Shown here in pieces: positions 45,982 to 54,686 of a stretch of 64,000 nt of DNA; within the stretch, counting starts at the first letter, position 1; every line of letters begins with the position of its first letter. The notes under the pieces were generated by a model. That model made no database searches. It saw only the letters and a list, made by a program, of their open reading frames with translations, and had not been told where the DNA came from. Position numbers and translations under genes: made by a program. Source of the stretch: Fimbriiglobus ruber (GTDB taxonomy: Bacteria > Planctomycetota > Planctomycetia > Gemmatales > Gemmataceae); contig NZ_NIDE01000017.1 of NCBI RefSeq assembly GCF_002197845.1, positions 604,712 through 668,711 on the forward strand, written 5' to 3'.

Positions 45982-46458
45982 ATGAAGTGTCAGTATTGCG
46001 ACCAGCCGGCCACCGTTCACCTGACCGACATCGTGAACAAGAAGAAGCGGGAAGTCCACCTCTGCGAGGCGTGCGCGCGGGAACACCAACTCATTCCGGA
46101 GGGGCCGTCCCCGCAACTAAACCTGCAAGCCCTCGTCCACTTGATCATGGGCCAGCCGGCCGCCGCCGACCCGGCCGGATTGACCTGCCCGACCTGCGGG
46201 CTACAGTATGCAGCGTTCCGTGCGGACGGGCGGCTCGGCTGTCCGGCCGACTATGACGCGTTCCGGCCGGCCCTGGAACCGTTACTCGACCGCATCCACC
46301 GGGCGACCCGGCACCAGGGCAAAACCCCCCGGGCGGAGCCCCGGCGGGTCGAACTCGCCGCCCTCCGCGATCAACTGCGGGAGGCGGTCGTTGCCGAAAA
46401 CTACGAAGAGGCCGCCACCCTCCGGGACCGGATTCGGCAAAAGGAAAGCGACGGATGA
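45982..46458 (+). CDS. McsA-like zinc and UVR-domain protein (second copy)
   Basis: A 158-residue paralogue of the preceding gene, with the same layout: Cys3/Cys6, Cys28/Cys31, a central CPTC pair, YAAFRADGRLGCPADYDAFR, and a C-terminal UVR hairpin (LRDQLREAVVAENYEEAATLRDRI). GGAGG precedes the ATG at 45982. The stop overlaps the mcsB start (ATGA), so this copy, not the first, is translationally coupled to mcsB. The spacer between the zinc pairs is different from that of copy one, so they may bind different partners. Confidence 0.85.
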   Translation: MKCQYCDQPATVHLTDIVNKKKREVHLCEACAREHQLIPEGPSPQLNLQALVHLIMGQPAAADPAGLTCPTCGLQYAAFRADGRLGCPADYDAFRPALEPLLDRIHRATRHQGKTPRAEPRRVELAALRDQLREAVVAENYEEAATLRDRIRQKESDG

Positions 46459-47525
46459 ACCTCGATAGCCTGCTCCCCAACCTGGGCGAATGGCTGCGCG
46501 GGACCGGCCCGGACGCGGACGTGGTCGTGTCCACCCGCATCCGCCTGGCGCGCAACCTCGCCCACTTCCCGTTCACCAGCCGGGCCGCCCCCGCCCAGAA
46601 GGCCGAGACCGAGGCCAAGGTGCGGGACGCCATCACCAAGGCCGACCTGACCCACGGGCTGGAGTACGTCGGCGTCGCCTCCCTGCCCCCGCTCGACCGC
46701 CAGTTCCTCGTCGAACGGCAACTCATCAGCCGCGAACTGGCCAACGTGCTGGAAGGCCCCCGCGGGGTCGCGTTCGACCTGCGCGAGACGGTCAGCATCA
46801 TGGTCAACGAGGAGGACCACCTCCGGCTCCAGGTCATGCGGAGCGGGCTCGCTCTGGACGAGGCGTGGGCCGAGATCGACAAGGTCGACGACGCCATCGA
46901 AGCCCGCGTCGCCTACGCTTTTCACGAGCAGTTCGGGTACATGACCGCGTGCCCCACGAACGTGGGCACCGGAATGCGGGCCAGCGTCATGCTGCACCTG
47001 CCCGCGCTGGGGATCACCCGCCAGATCGAGAAAGTGTTCAAGGCGCTCCAGAAGATCAACCTGGTGGTCCGCGGACTGTACGGCGAAGGGAGCCGGGCGT
47101 CCGGCGACCTGTACCAGATCTCGAACCAGGTCACCCTCGGGCGGTCCGAGACGCGTGTTTTGACCGAGATTCGCGAAGTGATCGGGATGATCCTGCAATA
47201 CGAACGACAGGCCCGGCAGGTACTCATCCGCGAGCGGAAGCAGGCCGAGCAGGATCGCGTCGCCCGGGCGATCGGGACGCTCGGCAGCGCGACGATGATT
47301 ACGTCCGAGGAGACGATGGAACTCCTCTCGGCCGTCCGCCTCGGGATCAACCTGAACCTGCTCGACGACTTGCCGCCGACGACGGTCAACCAGCTTTTCA
47401 TCCACACCCAGGCGGCGCACCTGCAGAAGCTGATGGGGGCACCGCTCGACGGCGAGGAGCGGAACGCGGCCCGGGCGAAGTACCTGCGTAACAAGCTCCG
47501 CGAACTGGGGACCAACCCGCGGTGA
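46455..47525 (+). CDS. mcsB: Protein-arginine kinase
   Basis: Phosphorylates arginine residues in proteins, marking them for Clp degradation in Firmicutes. 356 residues of the ATP:guanido phosphotransferase family: VVVSTRIRLARNLAHFPF near the N-terminus, VNEEDHLRLQVM (residues 117-128), the catalytic-loop Cys166 in TACPTNVGTGMRASVMLHLP, and the C-terminal LNLLDDLPPTTVNQLFIHTQ segment. The start overlaps the mcsA copy 2 stop. No clpC or ctsR is in the window. Confidence 0.95.
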   Translation: MNLDSLLPNLGEWLRGTGPDADVVVSTRIRLARNLAHFPFTSRAAPAQKAETEAKVRDAITKADLTHGLEYVGVASLPPLDRQFLVERQLISRELANVLEGPRGVAFDLRETVSIMVNEEDHLRLQVMRSGLALDEAWAEIDKVDDAIEARVAYAFHEQFGYMTACPTNVGTGMRASVMLHLPALGITRQIEKVFKALQKINLVVRGLYGEGSRASGDLYQISNQVTLGRSETRVLTEIREVIGMILQYERQARQVLIRERKQAEQDRVARAIGTLGSATMITSEETMELLSAVRLGINLNLLDDLPPTTVNQLFIHTQAAHLQKLMGAPLDGEERNAARAKYLRNKLRELGTNPR

Positions 47526-47965
47526 CGACCACTTCCACCCTTCCCCCGGCACGGCCGCCGACCGCCCCTGGTCGTCCCGTTTCGTTCCGTATCCGCTCGT
47601 TCGCCACGGCCCTCTTCGCGATCCTACTCGCCCTTTGGACGTGGAAGCTGCTCGAACCGAACCCGGTCCCGGAGCCGGTGTTGGGCGAATTGCGGTCCGT
47701 CTACGATTCGCTCCCGTTCCTACTCGCGAAAACGCTGCACATGACCGGCTACGCGGTCCTCGCCGCGTTGTGCGTCGTGTGGGTGCCGACCCGGGCCGGG
47801 AAGTGGTGGGCGATGGGGTTACTCGTCGCCCACGGCGCCACGACCGAATTCCTACAGTATTACCTCGACTGGGGCAGAACCGGCAGAGTGACCGACGTAC
47901 TCATCGATACGACCGGCATCACGATCGGGGCGTTGGCCGCGTGGCGGTTCTGGCGGCGGGGGTGA
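47522..47965 (+). CDS. VanZ-like membrane protein
   Basis: A 147-residue protein starting at the GTG at 47522, overlapping the mcsB stop. Hydrophobic segments: residues about 28-43 (ATALFAILLALWTW), 69-88, 95-112 and 128-142. The stretch HGATTEFLQYYLDWGRTGRVTDVLIDTTG is the conserved VanZ-like core (E-x-x-Q...R-x-x-x-x-D-x-x-x-N/D-x-x-G). VanZ-like proteins are small membrane proteins of mostly unknown role; the link to mcsB is only genomic. Confidence 0.85.
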   Translation: MTTTSTLPPARPPTAPGRPVSFRIRSFATALFAILLALWTWKLLEPNPVPEPVLGELRSVYDSLPFLLAKTLHMTGYAVLAALCVVWVPTRAGKWWAMGLLVAHGATTEFLQYYLDWGRTGRVTDVLIDTTGITIGALAAWRFWRRG

Positions 47966-48501
47966 GTTGCGTTTCGCGCACTCTGGGTACATGCGGTTCG
48001 GGTGGGCGAGATGAGGGCATGGGTGATCGTTCCCAGAGTGCGCGAAGCGTGACTCTGGGCTCTGTTGTAGAACGCCTTCGGCATAAGCAGCGAGAGCTAA
48101 TAGTGTCACGTTGAGCAAGAAATATTGACCAATCCGAGCCAATGACCAGCGATCAGTAAGGCCGATGGGGAGCCAAGAATCGAGCAAACGGCCCATGCCA
48201 ATCATTCCGTAATGACCGTGCTTTTCGTCGACAAAGCCCCAGATCGGTGCCACAGTCACGATGTATGGCCCCCCGCGTGAAGGCGGCGCGGCCCTCTTGC
48301 GGCGCGCTAACGCATATTAACCTTCCCCCTTGACCGGATATTTTTTTTGGGGTACTGTCCCCCCAACCTACTGAGGTTGACACCAAGGTTATAAGGCGAG
48401 CTGTACCCTTCTCCTCAGCTCGCCTGCCACGGATGGCCTCCGATGCCCGCTTCGCCGCTAGCCCATGGACGGGATGTTGCACACTTCCCGCTGATTTCCC
48501 C
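47966..48501. other. Intergenic region with an inverted repeat pair and a possible gene remnant
   Basis: Holds the 80-base inverted repeat (47970-48049). On the minus strand, 48050-48259 reads as protein-like sequence (GMGRLLDSWLPIGLTDRW, YFLLNVTLLALAAYAEG) without a good start or ending, possibly a remnant. Near the plus-strand gene, TTGACC (48330-48335), a 17-base spacer and TACTGT (48353-48358) make a sigma-70-like promoter candidate for ispE. Confidence 0.45.
47970..48049. repeat. Inverted repeat pair with 18-base arms
   Basis: Arms 47970-47987 (CGTTTCGCGCACTCTGGG) and 48032-48049 (CCCAGAGTGCGCGAAGCG) are inverted copies with one mismatch; a second partial copy of CTCTGGG follows at 48052-48059. 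It lacks the 10-base internal period of the other three pairs. It sits right after the VanZ-like gene stop. Confidence 0.7.
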
Positions 48502-49458
48502 ATGTTGAGCCAGATGGCTAGCGAAGCCCCGTTCGCCGGGGGCGCCGACGGTCCGTTCGCGGGTTTGCCCGCGGGGGCCGACGCGCGGGTCGTTTGGGCA
48601 CCGGCCAAGGTCAACCTGCATTTAGAAATCCTCGGGAAGCGCGCGGACGGGTACCACGCCGTCGAGACCCTGATCCTCGCCATCGACCTGTTCGACACGC
48701 TGGAAGTGCGCGACGACCCGTCCGGTCGGTTGACGCTCGCGTGCGACCCGCCCGGCCTGCCGACCGGCCCGGCCAACCTGGTCTACAGGGCGGCGGACGC
48801 CCTCCGCCGGGCGACCGGGACGACCCGCGGGGCCGCCATGCGGCTGGTGAAACGCATCCCGCACGAAGCGGGCCTGGGTGGCGGGTCGAGCGACGCGGCC
48901 GCCGCGCTCGCAGCCCTGAACCGCTTGTGGGGCTTGAACCTGACGCGCGCCGGGTTGCTCGCCGCGGCCGCCGAAATTGGGTCGGACGTCGGGGTATTCC
49001 TCTCGCCCCCGGCTGGTTGGTGTACCGGACGTGGCGAAGTCGTGGAGCCGGAAACCGTCGGCGCACCGCTGCATTTAGTCGTCGTGAAGCCGCCGGTCGG
49101 GCTGAGTACGGCCGAAGTTTATAAACGGGTGACGGTCCCCGCCCGCCCGGTCAACGGTGACGCGGTTCGGGCCGCGCTGCGGGCGGGCGACGCCCAAGCC
49201 GCCGCGCGGGGACTACACAACCGCCTCCAGGAGCCGGCGTTCGCCGCGGCTCCGGTGGTCGAATCCACTTACCACCGGCTGGCCGCGTGCGGGCCGCTGG
49301 GGTGTTTGCTGTCCGGGAGTGGGTCGAGTCTGTTTGCCGTGTGCCGGGACGGGGCGGACGCCGTCCGGGTGGCAACCGAGTTTCGCGTTGGGGCCCCGCC
49401 GAATGAACTGTCGAGTCAGGTTTTCGTGGTCCGGAGTTACTGGCCGATGCCGCGTTGA
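48502..49458 (+). CDS. ispE: 4-diphosphocytidyl-2-C-methyl-D-erythritol kinase
   Basis: Phosphorylates CDP-ME in the methylerythritol-phosphate route to isoprenoids. GHMP kinase family: APAKVNLHLEILGKRADGYH near the N-terminus, the ATP-binding IPHEAGLGGGSSDAAAALAAL and the C-terminal GPLGCLLSGSGSSLFAVC. The start is uncertain: ATG codons at 48433, 48502 and 48514 are all in frame and none has a strong ribosome-binding site; 48502 gives 318 residues. It is followed closely by a spoVG homologue, a neighbourhood also known in Firmicutes. Confidence 0.93.
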   Translation: MLSQMASEAPFAGGADGPFAGLPAGADARVVWAPAKVNLHLEILGKRADGYHAVETLILAIDLFDTLEVRDDPSGRLTLACDPPGLPTGPANLVYRAADALRRATGTTRGAAMRLVKRIPHEAGLGGGSSDAAAALAALNRLWGLNLTRAGLLAAAAEIGSDVGVFLSPPAGWCTGRGEVVEPETVGAPLHLVVVKPPVGLSTAEVYKRVTVPARPVNGDAVRAALRAGDAQAAARGLHNRLQEPAFAAAPVVESTYHRLAACGPLGCLLSGSGSSLFAVCRDGADAVRVATEFRVGAPPNELSSQVFVVRSYWPMPR

Positions 49459-49484
49459 GGAACCCTTATTCAAGGAGTGCGCCG

Positions 49485-50081
49485 GTGGTCATCACGGAAG
49501 TCCGCATCAAGCTGTGTGAAGAGAACAACGAGCGGCTGCTCGCGTTCTGCTCGGTGACGTTCAACAACGAGTTCGTGGTCCGCGACCTGAAAATCATTGA
49601 GGGCACCAAGGGGACGTTCGTCGCCATGCCCAGCCGCAAGCTGACCGACCGGTGTACGCATTGCGTTGGCAAGAATCACCTGCGGGCCCGGTTCTGCAAC
49701 AGTTGCGGGCACCGGCTGGACGAAAACCGCGCGCTCCGTGCGGCCGACGGCCGGGCTAAGTTGCACGCCGACATCGCCCACCCGATCCACTCGTCCGCCC
49801 GGGAAAAGCTGCAGGCGGCCGTCGTCCGCGCGTACCAGGAAGAGAAGGAGCGGGCGAAGACGCCGGGGTACGTCTGCCGGTACGACGACTACGACAGCGA
49901 CTACGAGGAAGCCGACGCCGCGATCACCTACGGCGGGGTCGTGGCCGAGATGGGCGGCAAGGTGTTGAAGGCGCACGGCCCGCACCAACCCGCCCAGCGG
50001 GGCACGCACATGGGCCAACCGGCGGACGCCCCGGCGGTCAAGGCGCGGACCGGCGACGAGTTCGGCGCCGGCATCTTGTAA
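49485..50081 (+). CDS. spoVG: SpoVG-family protein fused to a zinc ribbon
   Basis: A 198-residue protein; the GTG at 49485 has AGGAG 7 bases upstream. The N-terminal half matches SpoVG (MVITEVRIKLCEENNERLLA, VTFNNEFVVRDLKIIEGTKG, FVAMPSRKL), a small nucleic acid-binding regulator. Residues 57-74 form a four-Cys zinc ribbon (CTHC...CNSC) inserted where SpoVG proteins usually have a short loop, and a charged helix (HPIHSSAREKLQAAVVRAYQ) and an acidic tail with YDDYDSDYEEAD follow. SpoVG itself is about 90-100 residues, so this is twice as long. The role is likely nucleic-acid-linked regulation; target unknown. Confidence 0.85.
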   Translation: MVITEVRIKLCEENNERLLAFCSVTFNNEFVVRDLKIIEGTKGTFVAMPSRKLTDRCTHCVGKNHLRARFCNSCGHRLDENRALRAADGRAKLHADIAHPIHSSAREKLQAAVVRAYQEEKERAKTPGYVCRYDDYDSDYEEADAAITYGGVVAEMGGKVLKAHGPHQPAQRGTHMGQPADAPAVKARTGDEFGAGIL

Positions 50082-50128
50082 GTTGACGGATCGCGAACTT
50101 GCTTCATCCCGGAAAATGGAGTTCCCGA

Positions 50129-50752
50129 ATGCGCAGGTGGTTTTTGCCGGGCGCCGCGGGTTACGTGGCGGCCGGCATTTTTTGGGCCGTAGTGGTGCCG
50201 GTTACCTCGGCCGAAGAGCCGGTGAAAGCGGCGGGCGGGCCGGTAAAAGCCCAGGTCGGCCCCGCCGTGGTCCCCGCCAGTGGGACGCGGATGGAGACGC
50301 CAGGTCGCGAGGCCGACAAGCCACTATTGTCGGTCGAGGCGGTCAAACGGCACGTCGCCGGGGCGATGGAGAAGCTACGAGCCGACGACATCGAGGAAAT
50401 GTTCGCGGTTTTGAAGCGGCACGCCCTGAATCAGCCTCCGGTGCAAGATTTCGCGACGGCCGAAGGCCTGTACCGGAAGCTTCGCGCGAAGGGCTATGAA
50501 GTGACCGGCGAGGCGGTCGGTGAGGTCGAGTGCGTTCGCGAGGAAGCCGTCGGGACGTCCTTTTTCAAGCTGACGTACATCGAGAAGTTCGAGCGGCAGG
50601 TGATCGTGATCCGGCTGACCTACTACCGGCCCGCCAAGAGTTGGCGGCTTTACGACATGACGTGGGAATTATCCCCGCCGAACCAAACGGTCAATGGCCT
50701 CTTTACCCCCACGCTGCCGGCACAGCCGACACAGCGGCCGGCCCAGCAATAA
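50129..50752 (+). CDS. Exported hypothetical protein (207 residues)
   Basis: Start at the ATG at 50129 (TGGAG 7 bases upstream). A signal peptide (MRRWFLPGAAGYVAAGIFWA, cleavage near VTSA) precedes a Gly/Val/Pro linker. The main domain runs from about residue 70: a helix VEAVKRHVAGAMEKLRADDI, then EGLYRKLRAKGYEVTGEAVG and a strand-rich part (FFKLTYIEKFERQVIVIRLTYY, KSWRLYDMTWEL). It resembles a small alpha/beta domain of unknown function. The Pro/Gln-rich tail is low-complexity. No family recognised. Confidence 0.65.
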   Translation: MRRWFLPGAAGYVAAGIFWAVVVPVTSAEEPVKAAGGPVKAQVGPAVVPASGTRMETPGREADKPLLSVEAVKRHVAGAMEKLRADDIEEMFAVLKRHALNQPPVQDFATAEGLYRKLRAKGYEVTGEAVGEVECVREEAVGTSFFKLTYIEKFERQVIVIRLTYYRPAKSWRLYDMTWELSPPNQTVNGLFTPTLPAQPTQRPAQQ

Positions 50753-50767
50753 GACCAAGGTGCGATC

Positions 50768-50802
50768 AAAAAGACAGGCCGGGCGGCAACGCCCGGTTGT
50801 CC
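50768..50802. terminator. Bidirectional terminator between convergent genes
   Basis: A stem with arms 50773-50785 and about 50790-50801 (core CCGGGCG/CGCCCGG) is preceded by AAAAA on the plus strand, which gives a T5 run for minus-strand transcripts. It lies between the plus-strand gene ending at 50752 and the minus-strand gene ending at 50851. Confidence 0.75.
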
Positions 50803-50850
50803 GCCTTTCGTGGCCTTCTTGAAGATCATCACCTTACAAGCCGGCTCGCA

Positions 50851-53800
50851 TCAGTCCTCACGCCCCCCTTGTACTGCTCCCGTCACTGCCCGCTCGGCTG
50901 CTCGCAGCGCCCGCCGGGCGGTCTGCGCCTGCTCGGCCACGCTCTCGGTCGTGATCAGGTCGTGCGAGGCGTTCGGGTCGAGTTCCACCATGAGCGATTG
51001 AGTGTACTCCTTGTCGCCCACGGTCAGCACCACTCGGTACGCCCCGGGCTGGACCTGCGACCCGGTCAGGATACGGCCGCCGGTTGGCGGGCGCTGGGTG
51101 CCGGGGCCGCGGAGGTCCCACGAGAGGCGGTGTAGGCCCGCCGCCGTGCCGGGCTTGTCGAACGTCTTCATCACCCGGCCGACCGCGTCCGTCACCTTCA
51201 GCGTCAATTTGTCCGCCTTCTGGGTGAGCAGGTAGTCGACCGTGGCTCCGGGGGCCGGATTCTGGCCGACGTAGCGGTGGTCGTTCGAGCTGTACGGCGA
51301 GTCGGCACCCACCCCGATCTTCCACCGGACTGCCGGCGCGGGGTTGAATAGAGTGACCTTTTCCTTGAACACCTCGGGCTTCATCTGCCGGACGCTGGCG
51401 ATGTCCAGCACCCAGACGCTCCGGCCGTGCGTGCCCGCGACCAGATCGTTCGCCACGGTCGGCTGGGCGAACTCGTGGACGGCCACCGTCGGCAATCCGG
51501 CCCCAAGCCGCGTCCAGGTTGTTCCCCTGTTCGCGGACACCCAGGCGCCGAACTCGGTGCCCAGATACAGGATGTTCGTGTTCACGATGTCCTCGCGGAC
51601 CACCCGCGTCGAGCCGAAAACGGGCAGGTTTGAAGTGATCGCCTTCCAGGTCGCGCCGAAGTCGTCGGTCACGAACACGTAGGGCCTGTCGTCGTCCGAC
51701 CGGTGGCCGTCGAAGACGGCGTAACACCGGCCGTCCTTGTCGCGGGACGGCTCCAGGCAGGCGACCCACCGCGGGCCGGGCAGGCCGGCGGGCGTCAGGT
51801 TCGCGCTCACGTTGGTCCAGGTCGTCCCGGCGTCCTTGCTCACCCACACGTACCCGTCGTCCGAGCCGGCCCACAGTACGTCCGGCGTCCGTGGCGACTC
51901 GGCGACCTGGACAAGGCTGCCCTTCTTCGTCCGCGTCAGGTCCGCGGAGATCGGCTTGAGGTTGTCGCCGCGGCTGACCGAGCGGAAGACGAACTGGGCG
52001 CCGCAGTAGAAGATGCTCGGGTTGTGGTGCGAGAGGATGAACGGCGTGTTCCAGTTGAACCGGAGCGGCTCGTCGCCCTGTTTGCGCGGCGGCCGGATGG
52101 CGCCGAACTCGCCGGTCCGCAGGTTCCGGCGACCGATCGCTCCGTTCTGGCTCTCGGCGTACACCAGATCGGGGTCGGTGGGGTCGACGCGGCAGACAAA
52201 GCCGTCGCCACCGTTGAGGAACATCCAGTCCTCGTTGACCGGGCCGTACCGCCGCAGCGCGTGACTCGGGCCGCCCCAACTGCCGTTGTCCTGCAGGCCG
52301 CCGTAAACCCGGTACGGCCGGCGGGTGTCGGTAGCGACGTGATAGTATTGGCCCAGGGCGAGCGTGTTGAGGTGTTCCCAGGTGGCCCCGCGATCGTAGC
52401 TGGTGTAAAAACCGCCGTCGCAGCCGACAATGAACCGGCGCGGGTTCGTCGGGTCGATCCACATCGCGTGGGCGTCCGGGTGGACGCCGCGGGCCGTCGG
52501 GACGGAGGCGAACGTCTTCCCGCCGTCGTTGCTCCGCCACAGCACCGGCTCGAAGCCCAGGACGTAAATCACGTTGTCGTCGGTCGGGTCGACGCGGACG
52601 ACGCTGAAATACATCGGCCGCGGGTTCAGGCTGTTGACCCGCGTCCAGGTGTCGCCGTTGTCCTTGCTCACGTAGACGCCGCCGGTCTGGTAGCCGTCTT
52701 TGCCCTGGCGATTCTGGACGTTCGCCTGCTGGCCGCCGAGGGTCGCGCCGTAAGGCTTCGTGGATGGGGCTTCACGGTTGCCCCTCCCACCCCGGCCCGG
52801 CGGTGCGGCCGCCGGGTTCCGGGCGAGGGCGACGTCGAAGGTCTTTTCCTCTTTCTTGTCGCCTACCCCGCGGGACACGGTGACTTTCACCACGTCGCCA
52901 GCTTTCTTCCCGGTCAGGACGGTCGCGAGGTCTTTCGGGTTAACGACCTTCTTCCCGTCCAGCGAGACGATCTCGTCCGCGGGCCGGATGCCGGCCTTGG
53001 CGGCCGGGCCGTCGTCGGCGACTCCTGCCACGACCAACTTGTCACCGGGTTCAAAACGAATGCCGACCACGGGCGGCGACGACGGTGGCGGTGCGGGTTC
53101 GGCTCGCGTACCCAGCGTCACCTCGGCCGCGACCTCTTTGCCGTCCCGCGTGACCGTCAGCTTGATCTTGTCGCCGGGCTTCTTACCCAGAAAGTAGTCG
53201 ACGAACTTCTCGTAAGTCTCGACTTTGGTTCCGTCCGCCGTCGTCACGATGTCATCGACCTTCAGCCCGGCCTTGGCCGCGGGGCCGTCGCCTGTGACCT
53301 GAGTGATCTTCGCCCCGCCGCCCGGGGCGTCCGCGCCGACGACACCCATGTAGACCTTGGACAATTCGCCGGTGCCGACTTTCTCGGTGTCAATGATGGC
53401 GACGACGAGCCCCTTCGTCTTGCGCGAATAGTCGAGCCCAATCCGCCCGAGTTTGATCGTGGGCAGGCCGGTGGCGAGCTTTTCGTCCGTCAGTTTCTTC
53501 CAGGTCTTCCCGCCGTCCTTGGATTTGAACAGCCCGCCGCCCGCGCCGTGCGTGACGATGGGGCCGTACATGTCCGGGACCGGCGTGTCGCCGAAGAAGC
53601 CGTCGAACTCGTCCCGCTTCCGCTCCCACATGGCGACGATCAGGGTCTCCGGGTCGGCCGGGTCCATGCGGGCGTCGATCACGCCGGTCTTGTCGTCTAC
53701 GAACAGCACCTTGACCCACGTCTTCCCGCCGTCCTCGGTCTTGTACAACCCGCGGTCGGGGCTCGGGCCGTAGAGCCGGCCGAGCGCGCCGACGTAAACC

Positions 53801-54465
53801 GTGTCCGGCTTCTTGGGGTGGATCAAGATCTTGCCGATCTGGAACGTCTTGCCGAGCCCAATGTTCTTCCACGTCTTGCCGCCGTCCACCGACTTGTACA
53901 CCCCGTCGCCGTATGACACGGAGTTCCGCGGGTTGGCCTCCCCCGAACCGACCCAGACGACGTTCGGGTCGGACAGCGCGACGGCCACGTCGCCGATGGA
54001 AACGGTCCCTTCCTTGTCGAACTGGTGCTCGAACGTGGTGCCGTTGTTTACCGTCTTGAGCAATCCACCGGACGCGGTGGCGACGAAGTACGTACTCGGG
54101 TCGGACTCGACGGCGGCGATTGCGGAGATGCGGCCACCCATGTTCGCCGGGCCGATGCACCGCCACGCGAATTGTTTCGAGACGTCGTCGGGGATCGTCC
54201 CCTCGGGGGTAGTCGGGGCGGCTGGAGCCGCCTTCAACTCGGCCAGTCTCTTCTGTATGTCCGCAATTTGTTTTTCCAGATCCTCGATCTGCTTTTGCTT
54301 GTCGGCGGCTGGTGGTGCGTCCGCCGCCGGGATCGGCGCGGGGACCGCGACGAGGGTCAGAATCAGCGCGGCGAGCATCGGAACAGTGAACCGGTGCGGC
54401 AAACGAATCACGGTGCAATCCCGGGTGGCAGGGGGTAACGAAAATGCGACGTGGGAGGGTGTCAT
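50851..54465 (-). CDS. Exported BNR/VPS10-like beta-propeller with two inserted PDZ domains
   Basis: A 1204-residue protein. Signal peptide about residues 19-48 (VPMLAALILTLVAVPAPIPA), then a coiled coil at 55-79 (KQIEDLEKQIADIQKRLAEL). Propeller repeats with Asp-box motifs follow (YKSVDGGKTWKN, YKTEDGGKTWVK, FKSKDGGKTWKK) to about residue 350, resuming after 590 (YVSKDNGDTWTRV, YTSYDRGATWEHL). Two PDZ domains interrupt the propeller: residues about 372-452 (TGDGPAAKAGLKVDDIVTTA) and 466-549 (ADDGPAAKAGIRPADEIVSL). The tail has an FlgD-like Ig segment (GATVDYLLTQKADKLTLKVT). Likely a periplasmic protein-interaction or glycan-binding protein. A GTG at 54411 directly before the signal peptide is an alternative start. 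Confidence 0.85.
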   Translation of the reverse strand: MTPSHVAFSLPPATRDCTVIRLPHRFTVPMLAALILTLVAVPAPIPAADAPPAADKQKQIEDLEKQIADIQKRLAELKAAPAAPTTPEGTIPDDVSKQFAWRCIGPANMGGRISAIAAVESDPSTYFVATASGGLLKTVNNGTTFEHQFDKEGTVSIGDVAVALSDPNVVWVGSGEANPRNSVSYGDGVYKSVDGGKTWKNIGLGKTFQIGKILIHPKKPDTVYVGALGRLYGPSPDRGLYKTEDGGKTWVKVLFVDDKTGVIDARMDPADPETLIVAMWERKRDEFDGFFGDTPVPDMYGPIVTHGAGGGLFKSKDGGKTWKKLTDEKLATGLPTIKLGRIGLDYSRKTKGLVVAIIDTEKVGTGELSKVYMGVVGADAPGGGAKITQVTGDGPAAKAGLKVDDIVTTADGTKVETYEKFVDYFLGKKPGDKIKLTVTRDGKEVAAEVTLGTRAEPAPPPSSPPVVGIRFEPGDKLVVAGVADDGPAAKAGIRPADEIVSLDGKKVVNPKDLATVLTGKKAGDVVKVTVSRGVGDKKEEKTFDVALARNPAAAPPGRGGRGNREAPSTKPYGATLGGQQANVQNRQGKDGYQTGGVYVSKDNGDTWTRVNSLNPRPMYFSVVRVDPTDDNVIYVLGFEPVLWRSNDGGKTFASVPTARGVHPDAHAMWIDPTNPRRFIVGCDGGFYTSYDRGATWEHLNTLALGQYYHVATDTRRPYRVYGGLQDNGSWGGPSHALRRYGPVNEDWMFLNGGDGFVCRVDPTDPDLVYAESQNGAIGRRNLRTGEFGAIRPPRKQGDEPLRFNWNTPFILSHHNPSIFYCGAQFVFRSVSRGDNLKPISADLTRTKKGSLVQVAESPRTPDVLWAGSDDGYVWVSKDAGTTWTNVSANLTPAGLPGPRWVACLEPSRDKDGRCYAVFDGHRSDDDRPYVFVTDDFGATWKAITSNLPVFGSTRVVREDIVNTNILYLGTEFGAWVSANRGTTWTRLGAGLPTVAVHEFAQPTVANDLVAGTHGRSVWVLDIASVRQMKPEVFKEKVTLFNPAPAVRWKIGVGADSPYSSNDHRYVGQNPAPGATVDYLLTQKADKLTLKVTDAVGRVMKTFDKPGTAAGLHRLSWDLRGPGTQRPPTGGRILTGSQVQPGAYRVVLTVGDKEYTQSLMVELDPNASHDLITTESVAEQAQTARRALRAAERAVTGAVQGGRED

Positions 54466-54627
54466 GTCAGGATGGGCGAAAACACAAAATTGCCCAGAGC
54501 CCCGATTTTAAAGCGCGCGGACCGAACGAACCAAGTGAAACGAGATGAGAAGTGGGAGATGTATGCCGGATGTGCAGGTTGTGCGGGTTGGAGGATGCGA
54601 CGGGATGTCACAAAACTCTATCTTCGA

Positions 54628-54660
54628 TTTGCCAGCCGAGGTCGTCGTTCGGCTGGCAAA
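54628..54660 (-). terminator. Hairpin downstream of the FkbM methyltransferase gene
   Basis: Perfect 12-bp stem: arms 54628-54639 (TTTGCCAGCCGA) and 54649-54660 (TCGGCTGGCAAA) with a 9-base loop. It follows the FkbM stop on the minus strand and precedes the propeller gene. The flanking bases are A/T but no long T-run follows. Confidence 0.65.
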
Positions 54661-54686
54661 AGCATCCGTCATGTTTTCCCACGGCG

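Noticed and set aside
47852-48259. Minus-strand open frame overlapping the VanZ-like gene
   Set aside because: Its first half looks protein-like with a hydrophobic segment, but the second half is antisense to VanZ and no good start is present; treated only as a possible remnant.
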